This document shows positions 43,168 to 55,400 of a DNA stretch of 64,000 nucleotides, piece by piece. Each line of letters starts with the position of its first letter. The first letter of the stretch is position 1. The translations under genes and the position numbers were made by a program. The notes below the pieces were generated by a model. The model was not told the DNA's origin. It was given only the letters and a program-made list of their open reading frames with translations, and did no database searches. The DNA is from Clavulina sp. PMI_390 (taxonomy: Eukaryota > Basidiomycota > Agaricomycetes > Cantharellales > Hydnaceae), in the NCBI GenBank assembly GCA_015039315.1, contig WIDE01000004.1:678112-742111 (forward strand), given 5' to 3'.

Positions 43168-45323
43168 ATGTCGACCCTTCCTCGTACCCCAGATAACGCG
43201 ACCATGCAATCTTCAGTATTGAGCCTTCATCATGTCTTCACGAGCAGCGTGGAGCTATTCTTACGAGCCGGTTGGGCCCCGGCGACAGCGTTTGCAGAGC
43301 GAGTTGTCGTGTTGTCAGTGGCAATAGGCTCCCCCCTTCCATTTTATCTAGGAATCTTACGCTATGACCTCCAGGTTGCTTTCAAAAATGCAAAAAGGCC
43401 GTTTGATTCTTTCTATCGCCGGCCCCCGCTCCTGTGTCCACACATTCGGCGTCCCTGAGGGAACACCCCTCCCACCTGACGGGCCGTCATGTTTTGTGAC
43501 TGTGAATAGCCCTTCTTTTTGGTTGAGATTAGCCACGATGGGGTAAGCACACATATCCCCATTCATGGAATTCCGCAGCTCATAATCCGACGTTTGATTA
43601 AGGTCCCTTGGCTTCGGCGAAGCCTACATGTACGGAGACATCGACCTCCATGCTAACTCACTTTTTTCTATATTCTCCATTTTCATATTGAACAAGCCAC
43701 ATCTTACGTTTGGTTGGACAACCCCCAAGGAGTCAGGAAAACGTCCACCGTTCTCAGGTTTATCCCAAACACTCTCAAACCCCTTCTCACACTACCTCGT
43801 CAATCTGCCGCAAGCCTACCTCAATAGCGCATCGTTCATCGGCAATATTTCCAACACGCGCCAGAACATTTCCGCACACTATGATGTGTTTAACGAAATG
43901 TTCCCTCAGTTTTTGAGCGAAGATATGACCTACTCATCGGCAATATGGACGCCTGAGGAGATCACCGCCTACCAGGTTGTCTATTCATCAGACCGTCTTG
44001 GGTTGCAACGTTTATCAAAACCAACCCACGTAACTTCCGATGCCGTCCTTTCTCTACGGAACAACAAATCTCAAAGCACTCGCGTAGAATCCGCGATGGA
44101 CAATAACTCTCCTAGAGCTCCAAATATCGGAAATCCCGCCGATGCACAGCTCCCAGTGTGCATCGAGATGGGGCTTGGTGATCCGCTTTGTGAAGCTCAA
44201 ATCAGGAAGTACCGCCTCATTATCAAAAAGGCCGATATTCAACACGGTCATCGAGTTCTTGAGATGGGAACAGGTATGCAATTGCGTCGTCACTCAAGTA
44301 GGTCGTTCCTCACATGAGAGGGCTTTTATAGGTTGGGGATCTTTCGCCATCCTCGCTGTACAGACAACAGGATGCAAGGTTGACACGTTCACTCAGTCCT
44401 CCGAGCAAGCCGCTTTCGCTCAGAAGAGAATCCAAGCCGCCGGCCTCGAGGAGTTCATTACCGTTCATCTGAAGGATTATCGACTTGCCCCCCTCCAGCA
44501 TGACCCTCCTTTGCCTGTCCCATTGCCCAAAGGAAGCTGCGAGAAGGGTCCGAGTTGGCACCACTTATTTGATCGCTTTGTCGCCATCGAAATGGTGGAG
44601 CATGTGGGAAAGGACTTTCTACCCGAATTCTTCCGTGTCGCGGACGAATGCTTGAAGCCAGAAGGCGAAAATGCTACTGGAGTGATCCAGGTGTCGACGC
44701 TCCCAGAGGCAAGAATGCCAGGCTACATCAATGACATCGATTTCATTCGGAAATGGGTAAGTGATATCATCACCAATTTTGCTTTACCACCACCAATACT
44801 CAGCTCTCCTTGATTGATATCCTGGGCAACGCTTCCACAGAGTGAGCACATCTCGAGGTGTTAGCTTAAAAGGCAGCAACATTACTGACTTATCAACTCC
44901 CTAAAACAGTCTTCCCAGGGGGTTTTATCCCATCTGTGGCACAGCTTGTGAGCGCACTGGAATCGGGCACAGGGGGCACACTAGTTATTGATTCAATTGT
45001 GAACATTGGCATTCACTATGCTCTTACGCTGCGGATATGGCGCGAGAGATTCGAGGAAAGGTTTGATGCAGCTGGTGGTATCCGTGACTTACTACTCAAG
45101 CTATATCCTGACCTCGATGATGCTGGGGTGCAGGTATTTCGGCGAAAGTGGCTTTATTACTTGTACGCATCGCGTTTTGCAATTCTCTCAGGCAAGAAAC
45201 TGACACTTGGTTGGAAGCATTTACTGCGAATTTGGGTTCGCCGAGAGGTTGTTGGGGAGTCATATCTTTACCTTTACCAGGGAGCGGAACCGGGCTCAAA
45301 TCGGCTACACGCATGGCATATAG
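43168..45323 (+). CDS. Cyclopropane-fatty-acid-synthase-like methyltransferase, copy 4
   Basis: Same family and layout as copy 1. Exons: 43168-43313, 43375-43542, 43603-44273, 44332-44756, single base 44841, 44910-45162 and 45218-45323; total 1770 nt, 589 aa. It keeps GEAYMYGDIDLHANSLFS-type sequence, ISAHYDVFNEMFPQFLSEDM, VLEMGTG|WGSFAILAVQTTG, IAIEMVEHVGKDFL, FIRKW-I-FPGG and HYALTLRIWRERF. The active-site Cys position reads TYSSAIW (Ser). The last exon reads YCEFGFAERLLGSHIFTFT and ends in AQIGYTHGI. It is nearest in catalytic residues to copy 1. A simple one-exon reading of the 3' end would run past this exon in another frame, so automatic models may be wrong here. Confidence 0.87.
44841..44841 (+). 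other. Predicted 1-nt micro-exon in CFAS copy 4
   Basis: The single base A lies between the acceptor cttccacag and donor gtgagc. The introns are 44757-44840 (84 nt) and 44842-44909 (68 nt). The joined codons read Trp-Ile-Phe-Pro-Gly-Gly. Confidence 0.75.
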
Positions 45324-45759
45324 TCCCACTCCATACGCTTCATAGCACAAAGCGAAGTATCCATCTTACACTTTAGTCAGTTTGTGGATCAAATGCTGGG
45401 GGCGATCTGGAGGGAGTTAGAGTCAGCCGGAAGTCTGAGAGGAAACGAAGATGATATGGAGTGTAGGAACTACCACATTCCCTGGCCCGCATACTATGAA
45501 GGCCGTAATCATTCAGTTTCAGGATGCGTTAGTGGGTGCAAAGAACCTGTTATCGAAGCTCCTTTATTGTGCCCGCATTGTAGTCAGAACAACAGAATCG
45601 AGTCAGCGGGGACACGCGAGTCACTTGAGCTGTGACGTCAGTGACAGTGACAGTTCCTCCTGCGATGGTGGCTGTTGGATCACCTCTTTCAGGAGAACTT
45701 TTCCTAGCGACTAAAGCAATAGGAATTGGACCGAACAATCAGTACACTACTCGTATCTA
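45324..45759. other. Intergenic spacer
   Basis: This gap marks the end of the array and the promoter of the WD40 gene. An 83-codon frame (45384-45635) has no recognisable content. A short GTCAGTGACAGTGACAG repeat lies near 45638-45654. Confidence 0.4.
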
Positions 45760-47022
45760 ATGACGACCCCAGACGCGGCCCCCCTTCCCCGACATCTTCA
45801 CGCGACTCTCGACAAACACGTTGGCCCCGTCCATGTTGCGACATATGCTAAGGGAACTGCCAAATACGTTTTAACCGGAGGGGCTGACCGAAGTGTCCGC
45901 CTATGGAATCCCCTCACTGCTGCAGAAATTAAAGCCTACAAGGGTCATGGCTATGAAGTTCTGTCTATTGCTGTGTTCGTGCCTTCTCTACATGACTATC
46001 TCCAGAGCAATGAGGTTTAACGTGAAATATTCCCTATGTTACATCGAAACTCTAGAACTCCTGATAACTCACAATTCGCCTCCTCCGGGGGTGACAGAAC
46101 AGCATTTGTTTGGGATGTCCAATCTGGGGAAACCACTCGCCGCTTCCAGGGCCATATGGGCAAAGTTAATGCTGTTTGCTTCAACTCGGATGCATCTGTT
46201 CTTGCCAGCGGTAAGATATGTTCGCTCTCTTGAGCTTCCATATGGAGCCCTAATGCGGCCTCGATAGCGTCCTACGACCAGAGAGTGAGGCTATGGGACA
46301 TGAAGTACGCACACTTTATCTTTGAGCTTCTCATCACTTCTCTCACACTCGTCACTAGATCACAATCCCGTACTCCAATACAAACCCTTGAGGATGCTCG
46401 TGACAGTGTAACCACAGTGTGCATCACTCCAACCGAAATTATCTCTGGGTCGGTTGATGGGCATGTGCGCACATACGACCTGCGTCAAGGACAGCTCCGA
46501 TCCGACTATATTGGCCGTAAGACTCTCCCCTTCAGGCTATTGCTCTCTTCCGTCTTCGCTCATGTTTTATCGTCTACTCCAGACCCAGTGACGTCAATTG
46601 TTCCAACAAAAGATGGCTCGACTCTGCTTGTGGCCACCTTGGATTCATCAATCCGCCTCCTTGACTGCTCCAACGGCACGGTCCTCAACACATTTAAGTC
46701 TCATGTGAATGACTCGTATCGCACTCGTGCATGTTTCGGACATGGGGAAGCAACAGTTGTTGCGGGGGATGAGAATGGCCAAGTCTGGTGCTGGGATCTT
46801 GTCACGGTTCGTCATCCTACATTAGCTAGCCTATTCAAACTCTTCCTAACATTCAGTCTTCCGTAACTTCTCTCGTAGGGTAACGCGGTTGCACCTAATC
46901 CTCCGCCAAAAGCTCATAACAAGGTCATCACCTGGACGGAGCATCATCCTACTCAACAAGATGAGATGATCACTGCGAGCGCCGATGGGACCGTGAAAGT
47001 GTGGAAGTACCCATCCTCATAA
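45760..47022 (+). CDS. WDR83/MORG1-type WD40 repeat protein
   Basis: A seven-bladed WD40 propeller. WDR83 (MORG1) acts as a scaffold in MAPK signalling and associates with spliceosomes in animals; its fungal role is less clear. The start MTTPDAAPLPRHLHATLDKH is followed by blades VLTGGADRSVRLWNP, NSQFASSGGDRTAFVWDVQS, HMGKVNAVCFNSDASVLAS and ASYDQRVRLWDMK (joined across a short intron near 46211-46266). Next come VTTVCITPTEIISGSVDGHV, a blade with TLLVATLDSSIRLLDC, ATVVAGDENGQVWCWDLVT, and the last exon with EMITASADGTVKVWKYPSS. TAA is at 47020-47022. Length and blade order match WDR83 rather than a larger WD40 protein. Confidence 0.85.
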
Positions 47023-47458
47023 GCGAGGCACTACTCTATTGATAGGTCGCCTTTGAGACTCACTCATAACGGGTCGGGCAAAACTGGATAGCAAAACACG
47101 ATTTGTATTGATACAACAATCTACTAGCATTGATTTCTGTATATCACTGATTTATTATGAGTCAATCGAGTACGATAGAGACCGGAGAAACAGAGAAAAA
47201 GACAAGATGAGGGGATCTGGATTGACACAAGCGGGCGAAGCAGGTTGCACTATGCTCGCGGCGGTTGGTCTCGCCATAACGTCAACGTAGGAAGAAGACA
47301 AACAGGAGATGAAGAGAAAGCACAATACGATAGAGGGATTTAGAATTCTTGAGCGCGAGGAGAAGAGCAGTTGGGTTTTTTGATACGTTATGGTTGGAAT
47401 CGAGCCAATAACGGGAGCAGGTAGCAGCAGCAGCGAGGATGCGATAATTTGGAGAGGT
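47023..47458. other. Convergent intergenic region
   Basis: No gene seen between the WD40 stop and the end of the MedA-like gene. It likely holds two 3' UTRs. Confidence 0.45.
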
Positions 47459-50393
47459 TTATTGGACCTCATATGAATAATGATAGAGCTGGTCAGACTC
47501 TGGGAGCCTTCCCCAATGTTGACGCGACGCAGCCGCGTACGAGTAACGGGGGTCGTTGAAACTATGATTGTGCCCGAGGGCCGCCTCCAGCTGGACCTGA
47601 TGGGCATGAGCAGCGCGGGCTTCTTGGCCTTGCTCAGAGGCGCGGAGGATAAATGCATTGGGATCATCGTCGTCATCCCATTCAGAATCAGACTTGATAT
47701 ACGTCGATGGATGATTAGAGGGATCCAGAATACCAGAGGCCGATGGATCTGGTATATTGCTGGATGAGGGATACGTCAAGTCAGCGTCAACGTTAGCGTA
47801 TGCTGATTCATGTAGATATGGAATCTCTTGGGAGTCAGGAATAGGGTTTTGGTGAGGCATGTAAGGTTCTCCGAGGTTGGGAGACGACAAAGCTGGATCT
47901 CCCGCTGGCGACAGCTGTGGTGGCAGATGGGGAACCGGTCTGGGCGCTGAGCTTCCAGGGTGATGCTGATAATTGTAGTGGTGGAAGTGCTGGCTAGGAG
48001 GACTGTGGTTCGGGTGGTGGTGTGAATACTGGTACGCGGGAGCGGAATGGATCAGAGGAGGTGGGGGTAGATTTCGGTGAGCCTGGGCCAGGAAGTTTGG
48101 AGCGGCAACCAAAGGAGCTGACGGAGCCGCGCTGTTCTGGCTTTCACGCTCCGCCTGTCGTCGCAAGACGTGCTGGAATGAGCGGCCATCAATACCGTCG
48201 AGCTCTCCCGAGGCACCTGCATAACCGATAGGGCTGCTCGCGATCTGAGTAACGGCATCATCTGAATCCCTGTCCTCCAAATGGACAGCCGTAGAATCGA
48301 TGAGTCCGTGCGCTGAGTGGTGATCAAGAGGAAGTTGGGTATGAATTTGGGGGTTGGTAGTGGGACGGTTCTGATGAAGGCCATGAATCTGAAGCCCGCG
48401 CGAAGGGCGACTGCCACGAGCCACCATCGGCGAAGCAACATCGGCAGAGCTTTGGGAGCCAGAAGAAGTGCTGGAGTGCGGTGGAGCACTGGGGTCGTCG
48501 GTCCCGAGAAGGGGGGCATGATGGCTCGAGGTAGGGGACTGCTGCTCGATCTTGGGAACCACAGTGACAGGTGAAGTCGGTTTTTCGGCCTTTACTCGGC
48601 TGCTGGATGCGTTGCTTCGACGTGGGCGGCGAGCACCAACGACCTTTCGGGACGCTGTCTTGCGTTTCTTGTTCTTGGCCTTCACCAGTATTTCCTCTTC
48701 GCTCTCTTCATCAGCGGAAATTTCGTCGTCGTCGTCACTGCCACCACCGGGTTCGTTATCCATGGCATTGGCATTCGCCAGGAGATCTCGAGACGCAACA
48801 TATGACTAAAATAATGGGTCTCGTCAATAAGAGTTTTTGGGAGGAGCGTGAACTTGTGCATACATATTTCCCGAGCACCTTCAACATCGCTTGATGCACC
48901 AGCGTCCACTTGAAGACCTTGATGTCCTTCTCAATATGTCGAGGCCGCGGCGTATCTAAGCCCATGATGAGGAAGAAGAACTCTTGGCACTTGACGTCAG
49001 ACTTGAGCCTAGACATGGTCTCGGGCTTGAACCCTTCGAGGTTACGCCGAATTCGGTTCTTCTCCGCGGTGACGAACTTGATTCCAATGAGTGATTCGAG
49101 AAGAGCAATGAGATCCACCGAGGTGATGTAGTACTCTTTTCGCTTCTCAAAGTAGATGCACGAGACAACGTTCGTCCCCTCAATATATTGGTCAGGATGG
49201 ATCGCCCTGAACGATAACTGGATTTCTTGACCCTTCTGGCGACGCCAGAACTGAACCAGACGGCGCTGGTAGAAGGATTCACCTTCGGACCTGGGAGATG
49301 GGACGCGAATGAGTTGAGCACAACCACGACAAGACTGAGAGAAGAGAGAAGGCTGTACCAGTCGAGCATCATATCCTCCAACGCCCTATTCAGCCGGAGG
49401 TGGACCTTTGCCTGCTCGTGATTACCACGGCTCCTGAACCGTATCTGGCTAGTTCGAATGAGCATATCGGACTGCTTGTTCGTTGGACACTCAGTCGTCT
49501 GCTGCTCGGTGAACTCTCCTTGCATAGGAGGTGGGGGTGTTGCGGGTCGGCCAAGGGGATTTGCTGGTGGGCTGTGTGGAGACGATTTTACCGAGCTGTC
49601 GGTGGGCGAAAGCTCGTCGTAGTCGCTGGGGGAGCGCTTGCCCAAGACGGTGGAACCAACGTTGGTGTCGATTACAGGACTCTGGGAGCCAAGCTGATGC
49701 TTCACCGTCTGCGGGGACATGGATGGAGTGGGGATTTGGAGTAATACCGCCCCTGGATGGAGCGATAACCAGAGTAGGTTAGCTTCGGAGCCACAGCAGA
49801 AAGGCAGGGAACACACCATTGCGAGAGTCGAAAGTGCCATATATGACTCTGTGCAGGACCTCTCCATCTCTTTGCATTTCTACAGATAGCGTAGAATCTC
49901 CTCGAGCGGTGGCCGTGGAGCGTTGTACGTCGGCGAGGAGGCGGATGCATGTGCCTGATGTTGCGAGGGCTCCCAGATCCTGCAGAATCGAGTGAGGTAC
50001 ATCTGAGGGCCTTACTGCGAGCGGTGCACCTCCCCAGGTGAGGAGAAGACGGCCGAGAGCAGAGTGGTTGCGGCGGGTGCCGACAAGCGCCTCTCCAGCA
50101 GGGGAGAGGCGAACGACGACGGCGAGCATGTAGGAGCGCTCGGTTCTGTGCTGCTCGGTATGGAGAACGCTGAAGAGGGGTTCTCCTTCGCTGACGCCGA
50201 CACTGGAAGATGCCTTCATGGGGGAAGAGTGCGTCGATGGGGGAGCCACCTGAAGCGGGAAACGAGCGTAAGAGGGGGATTGAAGGCAAGGGACGTAGAG
50301 ACGTACATCACTCGGGCTACTGGCTGTCACTGGGCTATGAGCGAGCGCCTGGGGGACAAGGTCTCCCTGAGCATTGATGGACGTACTGTCCAT
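47459..50393 (-). CDS. MedA-like developmental regulator (DUF7082 family)
   Basis: Medusa-type proteins are fungal nuclear regulators of sporulation and morphogenesis. The start at 50393 (complement) gives MDSTSINAQGDLVPQALAHS, then a Ser/Pro-rich N-terminal region, with HRVIYGTFDSRN before an intron near 49810. The conserved core starts around 49380 (RLNRALEDMMLDW) and continues with FYQRRLVQFWRRQKGQEIQL, RAIHPDQYIEGTNVVSCIYF, LLESLIGIKFVTAEKNRIRR and NLEGFKPETMSR. It ends with FFFLIMGLDTPRPRHIEKDI and KVFKWTLVHQAMLKVLGKY, the hallmark of the family. The last exon (to 47459) is a 430-residue, His/Pro/Ser-rich, probably disordered tail. It has an acidic patch and basic KKRKTASRKVVGARRPRR, a likely nuclear localisation signal. 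Confidence 0.85.
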
Positions 50394-51615
50394 CGTGTGC
50401 GAGGGGGAAATGAGGGACGAGAGGAAAGAGTGCGGACAATAGCAATCGGTAACAAGAGTTTGGGTGGGGCGACAGGAGGAGCTTTGCTGTGCCCACCACC
50501 CCAGGGCGCAGAGGGGCGTTTTGACGGCCTCACAGAGACAGACAGGGAGCGCTCCGTGTAGCCGACGAGCTCTGACTATCGACGACTGCTCAAGCTTTGG
50601 CGCTAATTATTAACTGGCTGTGAGAGGAGAGAGAGAGGGAGGGAAGGGGGAGAGGCAGAGAATGCAAGCGAATATAATAGATGGAAGACGAAAGGAGAGA
50701 AGAGGATCGAGGCGTTTGTACGATACAATTAAAAGGTTCGATCCGCTTGTTTTTGACTGAATTGGCTTCGGAGAACGCACGCTTTCAACGTCAATCCCCC
50801 GTCATGATCAGCACAACCGCGCCCAAGGAGAATAGGCTCTCCCGCTAGGAACCGCGGGTGGGCTCATCGTCTGGATTTTTGCTATCAAAAATTTCCGGCT
50901 GGGACCGACGAACCGGGGGGACAGGAACTGCCCGAGTCCGACAAGTTTGATAAGGGGGACCTTTAGGTGGCATTTCACCTGCCTATTGGGAGATTTGACG
51001 TTACGGAGGATCCGTAGAAACTATACTCAGACAGCCGCAGACACATGCAGACCCTCTTGGGTCCCTCCACTGTATTTCCCGGGTAGTATCCTCCCCCTCA
51101 GCTAGCAAATACACTATCGCACATAGCAGCATTCAACGTGCCGCGACTGCCAGCGGCCCCCCGATGTGTCTAGACCGTCAGCAGACCACAATCTAGCCAC
51201 CGGGGGATGTCGCCCAACACGCGACAACAGCGCACCGCAAACGGAGCATGTCTGACTGAATAGGTTCCCGTAAGAGGCGAGCAAGTCCTGACATGAGAAT
51301 ATAATATATACACGTTACGTTAATTCAAGCAGTGAGCCAAGACCAGTCAAAGATAGAGGAACAATACACTTACAATGAATTGCGCCAAGGACACATCTGG
51401 ACGCTCAGAAAGCACCCGTGCCAAGTGTTGGGTAACCATTCGGTATACTGCAAATTCGGACGCCGCGTGGCGAGGTTTCTGATATTACCCAAATCAAGAA
51501 AGAAAGAAAAATACCTCAGGAATATCAGATCAAGATGTCTCTCCCAATCAGATAAATTTGACACGCTACCGATTCATTCACTCCAACACATGTCACTGTC
51601 ATGATTCGCAGAGGC
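50394..51615. promoter_or_regulatory. Long upstream region of the MedA-like gene
   Basis: About 1.2 kb upstream of the MedA-like start without a supported gene. It includes a purine-rich stretch (about 50618-50710). A long promoter/leader is common for developmental regulators, but no specific site is identified. Confidence 0.4.
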
Positions 51616-52324
51616 TCATCCTCTTTCACGGCACTCCCCATTCGGATCGCGACATGCATGACATTCGGCACAACCAGCCGAAGAACAAACGAAGCGCCAA
51701 CACGCAACGATTTTCTGCTCGCGCGCGCATTCGCAGGTTTTGGAGCGGCAGCAGGAACCCATATGCGGAGTGTCGTTGCGCCGGGACTGTTCGTCCGATT
51801 GTGCCAGCGAATAAAGTCGGGTAGCGTCCCAAGCGTAGTTTTCTGGGTCTGGAGAGGATGATGAATGGGGGGCAGGAATTGGGGACCGCGCCGCGAGGGG
51901 GTAAAACTGGGACTGGGTGTGATTCTGCGGAGGGTCATTGGAATCCGGAAGATCCACGCCGACATGATCTATTCAGTTAGAGGGTAAAGAATATTCTTAG
52001 CAAAGGATCGTACCGAGACGCAGCAGCAGGGTTTGGTTTCGTGAGGAGACGTCGATAGTCCTCAACATCTGTCCCGTCTTCGCGTTCCCGACTAGAGGCC
52101 ACATCTAGAGCGCTAGATACACCAGGAGACGCAAGACTAGTAGAGAACTCCTCAAGTCTCGAGAGGGTGATCCGAGCCTCGCCTGAATGGGGTTGCAGCA
52201 GAGACTTGGGCAGTTGTCGAACATTTTGCAGGTCGCGCGACAAGTCATTTAGAAGGTTCAACTTTTCTTGCAGGGACGCCAGCTCATCATTCGTCGCAGA
52301 GACGTCTATAATGTCGATATCCAT
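51616..52324 (-). CDS. Small coiled-coil protein, unrecognised
   Basis: The first exon (start 52322-52324, complement) encodes MDIDIIDVSATNDELASLQE followed by KLNLLNDLSRDLQNVRQLPK, a clear amphipathic heptad pattern, then an acidic stretch to about 52015. A standard intron follows (donor gtacga, branch-like ctaac, acceptor gaatag, ending about 51970). Joined by the phase I read, the frame stops soon after (about 51930), giving about 115 residues. A different frame in the second exon is open to 51616 and is Cys-rich (GSCCRSKTCECAREQ), so either the splice site or a base is misread, or two isoforms exist. I cannot name the family; a small complex subunit is plausible. Its start lies 130 bp from the Ski3 stop. 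Confidence 0.5.
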
Positions 52325-52454
52325 AGTGCTTTACACTTTCCACTGAGGCGAGCCACACACAACACAAGAGAGAGTTGAATGAATTGTCACAGTGCATAAC
52401 TCCGCGCTTGTCACGGTACATGTGCCCGTCAAACTACTTCTACCCAAGATGGAT

Positions 52455-55400
52455 CTACGTAGGCGCTCCCGAATTTCCGGTATCGACTGCACGGCCTAGA
52501 GCGAGTGCGGCCCAGTTAGAAGACTCCCAAGGAGCCAACATGACTGCCTTAGTTGCAAGGCTCGTGCTAGTAACCTTGGTGCTCGATCGCTCGGCTGGAG
52601 GCAGCGAAGCCAGGGCCACGGCAGCCAACTGCGTTTGCTCACCGAGAAGAGAGCGGGAGGGACCATACGACGGGGCGAAAGTAGGGGCGCCTTCAGGGGC
52701 GGTCTCCTGAGTAGCGGATTCCTCTGCTGGGAATATTGACGGAAGCAAAATGCCCAGCGCTGCTCGAGCGTTCTCTGTCTGCAACAAATGTCGAGCATAA
52801 TCGAGCATCGCCTTCGATGACGAGTTACCCCTACTAGCGGCCCGCTCTGATGCGCTTCGCAGTGTCTCGCGAGCTTGATCCACTCGATCCTAAACAAGGA
52901 GAAGAATTTCCATAAGTGAATAGCAGCAAACGACGGAGGCAAAAAATTACCAGATGGAGAAAGTTGAGCGCAAGTAGCCGATCGACATCGCCATTGGGAT
53001 CAAGTTCTTCCCGCTGCTCAACCGAGGTCGCAAGGATATCTGCAAGCGACGCCTGGACCAGGTCCTCGCTGTCTGAGAGGATGCCAATGGCCGCCAGCGT
53101 CGTGATAGCACCAAGGTTCCCAGAATTTTCTGTGATGCTGATTGGCCGAGACAACTCAGGAGTTAGATAAATATAAAATAGGAGAAGAATAAATATATTG
53201 TACCTTTCGAGTAATTGATCTCGTGCAGTATCTTGGGCTTCTTCCCCGCCAATGGCCCACAGCGTCTGCGCAGTGAGAATGCTCACATGACTCTTTACGT
53301 CGGGGAGGCCCTCGTGCACAGCTTCCGCAGAAGATTCGAAGGAAGCGAGAGCTTCTTCCAGCTCGCCTTGCTTGAATAGCGCCATCCCACGGCCAAAATG
53401 CGCCTGGACACGAAGGAGGGCTGGATGGGCTTTGTCCGTCCGTGCATACTGTGTGTTGTCTCCGCCCTCCTCTTCTGCTTCAGAGGACAAAAGCCCAAGA
53501 ACGACATCGAACGCCTCTTTAGCTGCATCATAACAACCGAGGGCGAGCCGTACACGACCAATGTTCACGTTCGCGATTGCATACCGCCGCTCCGTCTCAG
53601 CATCTTCAGAGACCTCATAAGCTCGTTCGAGGAGCACAATAGCCTGGCCAAGTAGCTCATTTGCAAGCTCGAGCTGACCAAGTCGTTCACAGAGAAGAGC
53701 AAAAATATTCAGGCCCGTAGCGTCTTCGCCGAGTTCAGCACAGTACCGGCGCAGGGCAAAGTACGCCGTGACCAAGTGCTCCGGATGATTGAGTGCACCA
53801 GCGTGTGGAGGCGAGCCGAAATCGTGTAACACACTGGACCCATATTCATATTCCGCTCGTGCCTATATGATCGAAAGTTTCTCAGCGCAGGGGTCTTCAC
53901 GAGGATGAAAGAGTAGTCACGCACTACTGGAAGCGGCAAAGTAATCGCATGCGCTAGAACAGCCTTCGCCTCATTCAAATGGCCATTGGAAAGCGCTACA
54001 AACGCCTGACCGACCCAGGCCAAAGCATACTCTGGGTCGAGTACTTGGGCCTTGTACAATGCATGATTAGCCAACTCAGGGTCGCCTTGATCGAGGTAGA
54101 AAAGGCCAAGGTTAGTCCAATAAACAGCGTTCTAATTATAGATAGCAGAGGCGTCACAGTCAACGTCTGGGTACGTTGAGCATTGATAGGGGCTTACCTT
54201 TCCATCTAGCTCGATAGCTTTGATCAGTGAATGCTGAGCGATCTTGGGATTTGAAGACATAGTGATCGTCCCGAGGGCATTCCAATACATATCGTTCCCT
54301 GACTCGTGGATGAGAGCTCTCTTGAGAGCATCAATAGCTCCAACACGGAGCTGATCAAGTTCTGAAGGCAAGCAGCGAGATGAAAGGGCGTGAAGTGAGG
54401 TCGCATAATCGTATAGGGTAGCACTTTCCAGCTCGTCGTCATCTGAGCAGAGCTCGACACGAATGTGGTAAGCAGCAACAGCTAGCCAGCCCACATTGCT
54501 GCCTCGGACATCTTCTCGTAACGCCTCGACCACTCGGCTCCATGGTCTGATGCCGCCAACCTTACTGCTGGAGCTTTGTGGCAAAGAAGAAAAATGAGGA
54601 AGTAGCAGTTCCACAACTTCTGCAATCGCGGGAGCTTGTGAGAGCGTGGTTAAGCGGGAGAGCGCCAAGAGGGAGTCCGCTACCACCTTCCAAGCAATCC
54701 GCTTAAATCCAGTCGTCGTCTCAAGCATACGACATGATACATGGATAGCGCTGGCCCAAGATAGCTCGGCTCTGGAGACGAAACTCGAGATGAACTGGGC
54801 TCTACCCAAGGCGAGGTGAGATTCTGCGAGTGAGACAATCACCCCGACCTCATCTTTCGTCTGCTCCAAGGCCAATATATGTTCAAGCAGAGAGATAGCC
54901 ATATCATAGAGGCCCATCTGTCGGTAAACTTCTGCTGTGAAAAATTGGCAAGTCCAGTCATCTGGGGCTAGTCCGTGTGCGTGATTGAGCGCTTTGAGCG
55001 CTGCAGCAGGTCTACCGGAGCGCGAATATGCTTCCCCAAGCCGGATCCACGTCTTATAGTCAGATTCATCGGCTCGAAGGGCAATCTGAAGGCTGATGAT
55101 TGCAGGCTGGAAGGTGCTTCGATTCTTGGAGTGGTTAATCTCATCAGCGGAAAAAAGAGTGCATCACGCAGTCTAAGACTTACGAGCTCGACGATGCCAA
55201 TGGCCTTCCATGCCCAGGCATTGACAGGTTTGTATCGCGCTGCGTTACTCACGTTCGTAGTAACGTCCCCTTCAGCACCACCTTCACCCTCTATAGTTCG
55301 ACGTGCAACAACCTCGACCAGGTCCCATTCCCGTTCATCAGCGAAGCCCTCCGCAAGCCTCCGAGCGGCTTCACCCTCCCTAGAATCAAGCTCTACCGCT

